This document shows, in pieces, positions 1 to 5,054 of a stretch of DNA of 5,054 nucleotides. Where the stretch lies: positions 1 to 5,054 of the forward strand of contig JAJYCH010000424.1 in assembly GCA_021778575.1 (NCBI GenBank). The letters are read 5' to 3'. Every line of letters starts with the position of its first letter. Positions within the stretch are counted from its first letter, which is position 1. The notes under the pieces were generated by a model that made no database searches, was not told where the DNA came from, and worked only from the letters and a program-made list of their open reading frames with translations. This DNA is from Planctomycetota bacterium (lineage in GTDB: Bacteria; Planctomycetota; Planctomycetia; Isosphaerales; Isosphaeraceae). The translations under genes were made by a program, and so were the position numbers.

Positions 1-371
1 GCGATCCCGCCGGCAAGGCTGGGCATGCTCGAAAACATCCGGCTGATGTGCGTCAGCAACAGATATGCGATCATTTCCGGATACGTGAATCCCGCCTGAG
101 TGGTCTGGCCCGACCCTTCGTAGACCGCTTTCCAGAGCAGGATCGTCGTGACCATCGGCAAGAACCGGAGCACGGTCCCGAGCAGGAAATCCCCCCGGTA
201 CGCCATGCGCTCCTTGAGCGAGGCCCGGAGGATATTGGAATATTTCAGACTCGTTGACCACGGTCCGCGACCGGGAATCCGGAGCGGAGTGGCTTTGTAC
301 GGCAATTCGCCCGGCAGGAGGTTGGGCGGGGCGATTCCGGCGGTTTCCAGTTCGAGATCAGGCGGCGTCAT
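1..371 (-). CDS. ABC-2 type transporter permease, COG4587/DUF990-like (N-terminal part, cut by window edge)
   Basis: The first 123 residues of an integral membrane subunit of an ABC exporter are visible; the rest lies beyond base 1. I translated this frame by hand from the ATG at 371-369. A proline-rich, presumably cytoplasmic N-terminus of about 55 residues leads into LKERMAYRGDFLLGTVLRF, typical of the segment entering the first membrane helix in the ABC2_membrane_6/DUF990 permeases. A hydrophobic helix spans about residues 62-84, followed by a short polar loop and a second hydrophobic stretch from about residue 96 (YPEMIAYLLLTHISRMF). Family knowledge: such permeases pair with COG4586 ATPases and usually with a second permease (COG3694), which would be expected to the left. 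The start codon lies inside the end of the ATPase gene, 14 bases of overlap, implying coupled translation. The ATG at 206-204 is an alternative start but would remove the conserved LKER segment. The substrate is unknown. Confidence 0.85.
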   Translation of the reverse strand, partial: MTPPDLELETAGIAPPNLLPGELPYKATPLRIPGRGPWSTSLKYSNILRASLKERMAYRGDFLLGTVLRFLPMVTTILLWKAVYEGSGQTTQAGFTYPEMIAYLLLTHISRMFSSMPSLAGGI

Positions 372-1350
372 GGGTCGGTCGGCCCTCCTCGAAGACCCGG
401 GCGATCGTCTGTTCGAGCGGCGGGTCGCTCACGCTCACGTCGTCGACGACGTGAAGATCGAGGATCGCGGCAAGAACCTCGGCCACCTTTGATCGTTCGA
501 CCTTCAGGTCGACCGTCGGCCCTTCACGCTTGACAACCTCGCCGAAGCGCTCGATATCGTCCGGAATCCCTTGCGCGAACTGGAGCCGGACCAGCTTGGA
601 CCGACCGAACATATCGGTGATGCCCGACAGCGGCCCGTCGTAAACCAGCGCACCGTGAGTGATCACCAGAACCCGGTCGCAGAGCGCCTCGACATCGCGC
701 ATGTAGTGCGAGGTCAGGAGCATCGTCACGCCGCGCTGGGCGTGATAATTCTTCAAGCACTTCTGGATGGCCACCTGGGCCACGACATCGAGTCCGATCG
801 TCGGCTCGTCGAGCAACAGCAGCCTCGGCTGATGCAGCAGCGCGGCGATCAGCTCCATCTTCATCCGCTCGCCCAGCGACAGCTCGCGGACGGCCTGACG
901 GGTCAATTTCTCGACGCCCAGGAGTCCGGTCAGCTCGGCGAGGGTCCTGTCAAAGTCGGCCTTGGGGAGCGAGTAGATCTCGCGGTGGAGCTGAAAGCTA
1001 TCGGCGGCGGGCAGATCCCACCAGAGTTGATTTTTCTGCCCCATCACCAGCGAAAACTGGCGGCGGAACGCATCCTGGCGTTCCGAAGGAACGAATCCGA
1101 GGACCTTCGCCGAACCGGCCGTCGGGTAGATCAGGCCCGAGAGCATCTTCAGGGTCGTCGTCTTCCCCGCGCCGTTGGGGCCGAGAAACGCGACCATCTC
1201 CCCCGGTTCGATCGTGAAGCTGACGCCCCCAACGGCTTTGACTTCCTTGTATTCACGCTGATAAAGCCCTTTCAAGGACCCCAGCAGCCCGTCCTTCTTC
1301 TGTGCAACGCGGTAGGTCTTGGTCAGACCGTCCGCCTCGATAATCGGCAT
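358..1350 (-). CDS. ABC transporter ATP-binding protein, COG4586-type exporter ATPase
   Basis: A complete 330-residue ATPase that would power the ABC-2 permease encoded just downstream at the inner face of the cytoplasmic membrane. All nucleotide-binding motifs are intact: Walker A GPNGAGKTT (residues 57-65), Q-loop Q105 in MGQKNQLWWDLP, signature LSLGE (157-161), Walker B LLLLDEP (177-183), D-loop GLD (186-188) and switch histidine H215 in LTSHYMRDVEALCDRV. The Q-loop wording, the DEPTIGLDVVAQ segment, the insert between the first strand and Walker A (about residues 18-38) and the roughly 90-residue C-terminal extension ending SDPPLEQTIARVFEEG all fit COG4586 (uncharacterised transport system ATPases) and the usual length of that family. 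The ATG at 1350-1348 starts MPIIEADGLTKTY, the expected first strand; no strong Shine-Dalgarno precedes it. A sigma70-like promoter lies about 45 bases upstream. The substrate cannot be read from the sequence. Confidence 0.95.
   Translation of the reverse strand: MPIIEADGLTKTYRVAQKKDGLLGSLKGLYQREYKEVKAVGGVSFTIEPGEMVAFLGPNGAGKTTTLKMLSGLIYPTAGSAKVLGFVPSERQDAFRRQFSLVMGQKNQLWWDLPAADSFQLHREIYSLPKADFDRTLAELTGLLGVEKLTRQAVRELSLGERMKMELIAALLHQPRLLLLDEPTIGLDVVAQVAIQKCLKNYHAQRGVTMLLTSHYMRDVEALCDRVLVITHGALVYDGPLSGITDMFGRSKLVRLQFAQGIPDDIERFGEVVKREGPTVDLKVERSKVAEVLAAILDLHVVDDVSVSDPPLEQTIARVFEEGRPTHDAA
384..389 (-). promoter_or_regulatory. Shine-Dalgarno AGGAGG for the ABC permease, embedded in the ATPase gene
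   Basis: The minus strand reads AGGAGG 12 bases before the ATG at 371-369. The motif is made by the EEG codons near the end of the ATPase gene (VFEEGRPTHDAA), so it serves as coding sequence and ribosome site together. The spacing is a little longer than optimal. It supports the ATG at 371 as the permease start and translational coupling with the ATPase. Confidence 0.55.
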
Positions 1351-1392
1351 GAGGTCCGCTCTGATGACATGGATAGGTTCGCCACGTCGCTC

Positions 1393-1420
1393 ATTATACC
1401 CAGCAAGGCCAGTCCGTCAG
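1393..1420 (-). promoter_or_regulatory. Sigma70-like promoter for the ABC exporter genes
   Basis: On the minus strand a perfect -10 hexamer TATAAT (1398-1393) follows CTGACG (1420-1415, 4 of 6 matches to TTGACA) with a 16-base spacer. Transcription would begin near 1386, leaving a leader of about 35 bases before the ATPase ATG at 1350. It lies in the 170-base gap (1351-1520) between the DUF4159 gene stop and the ATPase start. This AT-rich hexamer stands out in a GC-rich background. The gap contains no convincing rho-independent terminator, so read-through from the upstream gene remains possible. Confidence 0.55.
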
Positions 1421-1520
1421 CGCCGGCTCGGCTCACCGTGTCAACGAGCTTCGGATGAGTGCGGCCACGCATTGATGGAGGAGCGGTGCCGGGTCCGGAC
1501 GGGGTGTGACCTCTCCCTTT

Positions 1521-3818
1521 TTACCGGGGCAAGGTCGCGTAGATCACGATGTTGGACGCGATCCGCATGGCACTTTCATAAGTGTATCCCTTGCAGTCGA
1601 GCCCTTGATGCCGTTCGAGGGCGCAGCCGATGTCGTATTTCGAGTAGATCACGGCCCAGCCGCCGTTGATCTTGACCCCTTCGAGCTGTGGATAATCCTT
1701 GCCGCCACCAGCGGCCTTGGAGTACTGGACGTCCTTGAGGTCGAACCGGGTGTTCGCGGTGTAGATCTCGTCGTCGCGCGGGATCGGGACCAGTGGGTTC
1801 TTGGGCAAGAGTTCGGCGATGAACTTGCGGAACGCGGCGTCGAATGCGGGGCTCCCGCAAGCGGCGTCGGCGAACAAGGTGCCGCCTCCCGGGTCGAGAT
1901 GCTTGCGGAGCGCAACCTTGTCGGCCTCGTCAAACGACAGCGCGGCTCGACCGTGGATGTAGATCAACGGGTAATGAATGATATTCGGGTCGGTCGGGAA
2001 CAGTTCCTTGTGGTCGATCACCACGTCGAACTTGAGCTTGTCGCGGAGGGTGGTCGTCAGGTTGGGGATGGCCAGCGGAGCGACGTTCCAGTCTCCCGCG
2101 TGGCGGAGCTTGGCGATCCTCAAGGCTCCGGGACGGCCCGGGTCCGACTTGAAATCCTTCACGTCGGGGACGGCCAGCTTGTCGGCCGGCAGTTCGCGAC
2201 CGGTCGCGTAGTCGACGACGTTCTGGCCGATCCGGGTGGCCTTGGTCACCCGGGGAAGTTCGGACTGGGTCTCGATCTGGTTCCAGTCGCACGACAGGTC
2301 ATCGGGCGAGTAAATCACCACCGTCCGGCAACCGTGCTCGATCCCCCAGAGCGGGTGGTCTTGCGGGGTGAGACGCCACTTCGACCGCCAGACCGGGTGA
2401 TCGGCGGCGAGCGGCTTGAGCTGATAGCCTTCCTCGGGAAAGAGCCGGGCCATCAGCTCCTTGAATCCCTTGTCGAACTCCTTCGAGTCGCAACAGGCCT
2501 CGGCGAAGATGAAGCCGCCTTGCTCGACGAAGTCGCGGAGGTTCTTCTCGCCTCGGGGTGAGAACGTGGGGGATTCGTGACCGTTGAAGAACACGATCGG
2601 GGCCTGGAGCATATCCTCCAGCCGGGCCACGTTAGGATTCACGACCTGCCAGGTCAGCAAATGGTTCCAGTCGCGAGAGACCGCTCCGACCAGGTTCCGG
2701 ACGTCGTCGACGTCGTTGTTCCAGTCGGCCCCGGTGCCGTGGCGGAGCTTGTTGATGATTACGGGAGAACGCCCCTTGGCGAGAAAAAGCAAGGCGAAAC
2801 TGGTCGCGACGACGGGGTACTGCTCGTACATCTGGCCGCGCCAGCGCCCTTCGAGCGGGTCCTGTTCGTGGACGAGTTCCTCGGCGCCTTCACGATACCA
2901 GTCGTGATTGCCAAAGAACCGGACACCACTGAGCCGGCCGGTCCGTTCGAGTCCATAGAGGAAGTAATATTTCCACTGGCCGCCCGATGGGAAGTTCTGG
3001 TCGACCGAGAAGTGCGTGGTCATCCAGTTGATTCCGGCGTCGAGATGCTTGTCGGTCGTCCCCTTGCCGCAGTTCTCGACGCCGTGCTCGCCGACGAGCT
3101 TCTCGGCTCCTTGAAACCGCTTCAGGCCGCTGATGATCAGGCTGGAGATCCCCGCGCAGGTCATGCTGGCGCTGGGGTTGTTGGCGTCGGGCGTATAGGT
3201 CCAGCTTCCGTCGCGCATCTGATACCGCTGCCAGTATTCGCGGGCGAGCTTCCAGACGTCTTCCTTGACCTTCACACCGGCCTCGGTCGCCGCGTAGAGG
3301 CCGAGCAAGGCATATTGCGAGTTCGAGTTGTCGCCGTGGCGCGTCTTCGACATCTTGTAGGACCACGAGCCCGGCCAGAGCGCGTGATCGCCCGGCTTGA
3401 GCTGGGCTTCCTGGAGCCAGTCGACGTTCGCCTGGATCTTGACAATGTCGGTCTTGGGAGTGGCCGCCGCGAAGACCATTGTCTGGAGCGAGACGGCGTA
3501 GACACTATCGAGTTGCCCCGGATCGTAGCGTCGGAGAAATTCGAGCGACCGGGTGATGTGCGGCGAATCGACCGGCTCGCCCGCCGTCAAGAGTGCGAGC
3601 GTGACCAGGCTGGTCGTGCCGGTCTTGGCGTCCTCGTCGATCTCGGGCCACGAGCCATCCGCTCGTTGTTGCCTGATCAAGAAGCGGACACCATTCTTGA
3701 TCGCTCGCTCGACCTCGGGACCAGTGACGTCGGCTGCTGCCGGAAAAGGGGCGAAGACAGTCCCCACGAGCCCGCAGAGGATGGCCAGAGTCACATTCAA
3801 CCGTAACGATCGAGACAT
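1521..3818 (-). CDS. Exported protein with terpenoid-cyclase-like (prenyltransferase/squalene oxidase repeat) toroid and two tandem DUF4159 domains
   Basis: A 765-residue protein of unknown function, predicted to be exported. Residues 1-29 form a signal peptide: basic MSRSLR, a hydrophobic core (TLAILCGLVGTVF) and PAAA before D30. Residues about 35-350 resemble prenyltransferase/squalene-oxidase repeats, with QxxDGSW at 51-57 and 200-206 and repeated helices such as AIKNGVRFLIRQQ. No DxDD or DDTA cyclase acid motif is seen; the central segment reads SASMTCAGISSL (216-227), so cyclase activity is doubtful. Two DUF4159 units follow, about 355-538 and 567-765, sharing KLRH..DW near their starts, a GG-(I/T)-(F/L)-FA-(E/D)-A segment with a conserved Cys (443 and 654), and IYS..D..C (C510 and C732). 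The ATG at 3818 is chosen over an in-frame GTG at 3884 because it directly precedes the signal peptide and has a GGAGG 9 bases upstream. Its role is unknown; sugar, peptide or protein binding in the envelope would be a guess. Confidence 0.9.
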   Translation of the reverse strand: MSRSLRLNVTLAILCGLVGTVFAPFPAAADVTGPEVERAIKNGVRFLIRQQRADGSWPEIDEDAKTGTTSLVTLALLTAGEPVDSPHITRSLEFLRRYDPGQLDSVYAVSLQTMVFAAATPKTDIVKIQANVDWLQEAQLKPGDHALWPGSWSYKMSKTRHGDNSNSQYALLGLYAATEAGVKVKEDVWKLAREYWQRYQMRDGSWTYTPDANNPSASMTCAGISSLIISGLKRFQGAEKLVGEHGVENCGKGTTDKHLDAGINWMTTHFSVDQNFPSGGQWKYYFLYGLERTGRLSGVRFFGNHDWYREGAEELVHEQDPLEGRWRGQMYEQYPVVATSFALLFLAKGRSPVIINKLRHGTGADWNNDVDDVRNLVGAVSRDWNHLLTWQVVNPNVARLEDMLQAPIVFFNGHESPTFSPRGEKNLRDFVEQGGFIFAEACCDSKEFDKGFKELMARLFPEEGYQLKPLAADHPVWRSKWRLTPQDHPLWGIEHGCRTVVIYSPDDLSCDWNQIETQSELPRVTKATRIGQNVVDYATGRELPADKLAVPDVKDFKSDPGRPGALRIAKLRHAGDWNVAPLAIPNLTTTLRDKLKFDVVIDHKELFPTDPNIIHYPLIYIHGRAALSFDEADKVALRKHLDPGGGTLFADAACGSPAFDAAFRKFIAELLPKNPLVPIPRDDEIYTANTRFDLKDVQYSKAAGGGKDYPQLEGVKINGGWAVIYSKYDIGCALERHQGLDCKGYTYESAMRIASNIVIYATLPR
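1524..2120 (-). repeat. Second copy of the intragenic DUF4159 duplication (protein-level repeat)
   Basis: This stretch encodes residues 567-765 of the exported protein. It aligns with residues 355-538: RIAKLRHAGDWN against IINKLRHGTGADWN, PLIYIHGRAALSF against PIVFFNGHESPTF, GGGTLFADAACGSPAFDAAF against QGGFIFAEACCDSKEFDKGF, and AVIYSKYDIGC against VVIYSPDDLSC. The similarity is at protein level only and diverged, so the duplication is old. Confidence 0.75.
2205..2756 (-). repeat. First copy of the intragenic DUF4159 duplication (protein-level repeat)
   Basis: This stretch encodes residues 355-538 of the exported protein, immediately after the toroid region. It keeps the same order of landmarks as the second copy: KLRH..DW, a hydrophobic strand ending in a G, a helix, then GGFIFAEACC and, later, IYSPDDLSC and a closing NVVDYATG that matches NIVIYATL at the end of copy two. 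The linker between the copies is about 28 residues. Confidence 0.75.
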
Positions 3819-3827
3819 GGCGACTCG

Positions 3828-3832
3828 CCTCC
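3828..3832 (-). promoter_or_regulatory. Shine-Dalgarno GGAGG that fixes the start of the DUF4159 protein
   Basis: GGAGG on the minus strand ends 9 bases before the ATG at 3818-3816. It favours that ATG over the GTG 66 bases further upstream, which has no comparable site and would place 22 non-signal-like residues ahead of the signal peptide. Confidence 0.65.
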
Positions 3833-3874
3833 AGTGCGGGAAAATCGAAGCCGATTCAGTCCAAAGCTCTTTAG

Positions 3875-3904
3875 ATTGTGGCACGCGGTCCAGAGGCCGG
3901 GCAA
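3875..3904 (-). promoter_or_regulatory. Weak candidate promoter for the DUF4159 gene
   Basis: In the 109-base gap (3819-3927), the minus strand has TTGCCC (3904-3899) and CACAAT (3880-3875) separated by 18 bases, each matching 4 of 6 consensus bases. Transcription would start near 3868, about 50 bases ahead of the ATG. Such matches arise by chance often enough that this is only a candidate; cotranscription with the upstream AsmA-like gene is equally possible. Confidence 0.25.
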
Positions 3905-3927
3905 GTCGATGACCGAATCTACCAGAC

Positions 3928-5054
3928 TCAGGATCTTGGCGGATCAGCCCGAGGCGGCGGGATCTCTCCCCGGCGGATCGCCTTTTTCTCCTGACGCTGG
4001 GCCTTCCGTTCCTCGGGGGTCAGTCGGGGGGCGGGCGGAGTGACCGGCGCGTCGGGATCTCTGGGCCGGGTCATCCGCATCAGCAATTCCAGCGCCCCTC
4101 GGGTGGCTCCACGGGTTAGCAGGGTCTTGCCGAGTTCCTGGATGTTCGTCGAGAACGCCTCGCGGTCGATCTCGGGCTTGTCGAGTGATCCCGAGATCGG
4201 GAGCTGAACCTTGGTCCCGGCCGCGATATCAGCCAGGAGCGGATTATTGCCGAGCATCGCGGCCGTGACCGGGATCGTCGCGACCAGGCCGAGCTTCCGG
4301 TCGAAATCGACCCAGCCCGTCAGCTCGATCCGGGTCAGCTCGCCGATGGGAACCGCCAGACCTCGTTGATTGATCCGGCCGTCGGCGATGGTCAAGGTAA
4401 CCGGTTGGTCGAGCTTCAGCGACAGGTCGCGCCGACCCATCGCGGCGAGAATGTCGGCGGCCAGTGGGCCGGGGGCGAACTCGACATCCTGGAAGACGAC
4501 CGCCCCCTCCACCTTCGCCTGCCTGCCGCGACCAGCGCCCAGCGGAAATTCCGCGTGGTCGAGGTCAACGCTGACCAGACCACTGGCGCGGGTGGCCTGA
4601 TCGAGAATGGGCGCGACATAGGCCAGAACCCGCTTCGAGACCTCGTCGTTGATCCGGGCCTCGCGGATGTTCGAGTTCTTCGCCAGCCGGAGGACCGCAC
4701 CGCCCGGCGCATCGAGATCCAGTTCCGGTTCGAGCCGGATGTGTCCCTCGTTGATCGACGTGCTGATCGGCTCGAAGGCCAGCTTGCCGTTCCGGGCGAG
4801 CAGGACAACCGGAGTCGCGCCGAACTTCATTCCATAAATGTCGGCTCCAACAAGCTCGAAGCCAAATTCAGCGTCAAGCCCCTTCCAGCCACCCGGCGAA
4901 TTGCCGATCGAGCCGGTGGCGTGGAAGCCTCGAGGACGCCCCTCGACCTTCGATCCCGGCTCGACTTTCTCGACCAGGAGCGCCGTGATCGCCGCGAAGT
5001 CGGGAGCAAGCTTGCCGCTCAGGTCGACCTTTCTGGCTCCCATCGGCTCGTCCA
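3928..5054 (-). CDS. AsmA/TamB-like large envelope protein, C-terminal part (start beyond window)
   Basis: The last 374 residues of a protein whose reading frame stays open through the right edge; the ATG at 5043 is probably internal because the coding pattern continues before it (DEP-MGARKVDLSG). Counting from that methionine, the sequence is a series of short amphipathic strands of the AsmA/DUF748 type: PVVLLARNGKLAFEPISTSI (79-98) then INEGHIRLEPELDLDAP, and later PVTLTIADGRI, LTRIELTGWVDFD and AAGTKVQLPISGSLDKPEI (274-292), the last resembling the closing motif of AsmA/TamB-like proteins. Family knowledge: such proteins are anchored in the inner membrane and form beta-rich grooves linked to lipid transport or outer-membrane assembly. 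The anchor would be outside the window. Residues about 326-371 are a proline-rich and charged tail (LTPEERKAQRQEKKAIRRGE), probably disordered. The family call rests on pattern recognition and is moderate; that it is a real gene is much surer. Confidence 0.6.
   Translation of the reverse strand, partial: DEPMGARKVDLSGKLAPDFAAITALLVEKVEPGSKVEGRPRGFHATGSIGNSPGGWKGLDAEFGFELVGADIYGMKFGATPVVLLARNGKLAFEPISTSINEGHIRLEPELDLDAPGGAVLRLAKNSNIREARINDEVSKRVLAYVAPILDQATRASGLVSVDLDHAEFPLGAGRGRQAKVEGAVVFQDVEFAPGPLAADILAAMGRRDLSLKLDQPVTLTIADGRINQRGLAVPIGELTRIELTGWVDFDRKLGLVATIPVTAAMLGNNPLLADIAAGTKVQLPISGSLDKPEIDREAFSTNIQELGKTLLTRGATRGALELLMRMTRPRDPDAPVTPPAPRLTPEERKAQRQEKKAIRRGEIPPPRADPPRS

Noticed and set aside
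1323..1394. 23-codon minus-strand frame beginning at the TATAATG and overlapping the ATPase start
   Set aside because: Its ATG overlaps the -10 box and so would lie upstream of the transcript start; an inner ATG at 1370 gives only 15 codons and has no clear ribosome site. Possible as a leader peptide but unsupported.
1439..1444. Perfect TTGACA on the minus strand as a -35 box
   Set aside because: It is 40 bases from the TATAAT and has no -10-like hexamer at 16-18 bases, so it does not form a standard promoter.
571..1458. 295-residue open frame on the plus strand
   Set aside because: Antisense to the ABC ATPase, which has every nucleotide-binding motif. The translation is H/Q/R-rich and typical of a shadow frame.
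1399..1520. Rho-independent terminator after the DUF4159 gene
   Set aside because: Only short palindromes are present (GTCCGGAC at 1493-1500 and a 4-bp TGCG/CGCA stem), with no following T-run on the minus strand.
1506..2561. 351-residue open frame on the plus strand
   Set aside because: Antisense to the tandem DUF4159 region; valine/aspartate-rich, low-information translation with no motif and no ribosome site that I can see.
2577..3806. 409-residue open frame on the plus strand
   Set aside because: It lies wholly antisense to the DUF4159 gene, whose protein has a signal peptide and clear domain motifs. The antisense product has no recognisable domain; long antisense frames are expected opposite GC-rich genes.
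3819..3884. Upstream in-frame GTG start at 3884 for the DUF4159 protein
   Set aside because: It would put 22 residues before the signal peptide, and the ATG at 3818 has a well-placed GGAGG.

Overview
The window looks like chromosomal DNA from a GC-rich bacterium, most likely a planctomycete, possibly of the Isosphaeraceae type. That placement is an inference from three things: the GC-rich, G/C-ending codons; a secreted protein combining terpenoid-cyclase-like repeats with DUF4159, a combination I associate with Planctomycetes; and a COG4586/COG4587-type ABC exporter. No rRNA, tRNA or other phylogenetic marker is present to confirm it.

All four supported genes lie on the minus strand, so transcription runs from right to left. 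From right to left they are: (1) 3928-5054, the C-terminal part of a large beta-rich protein resembling the AsmA/TamB superfamily, whose start is beyond the window; (2) 1521-3818, a 765-residue exported protein with a signal peptide, an alpha/alpha-toroid region with QxxDGSW motifs, and two tandem DUF4159 domains; (3) 358-1350, a complete ABC transporter ATPase of the COG4586 type; (4) 1-371, the first 123 residues of its ABC-2 type permease (COG4587/DUF990-like), which overlaps the ATPase gene by 14 bases and runs off the left edge. The gaps are short: 109 bases between (1) and (2), and 170 bases between (2) and (3). The second gap holds a good sigma70-like promoter with a perfect TATAAT. The exporter pair is therefore probably its own transcription unit, while genes 1 and 2 may or may not be cotranscribed.

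The AsmA-like protein, the exported DUF4159 protein and the ABC-2 exporter all point to the cell envelope or to export, but nothing in the sequence proves that they act together. I see no mobile element, CRISPR array, RNA gene or sign of recent transfer. The long plus-strand reading frames opposite genes 2 and 3 are antisense shadows caused by high GC. The most unusual object is gene 2: its duplicated DUF4159 unit keeps a cysteine in both copies at a position resembling the nucleophile elbow of class I glutamine amidotransferase-like folds, while its toroid lacks a recognisable cyclase acid motif.
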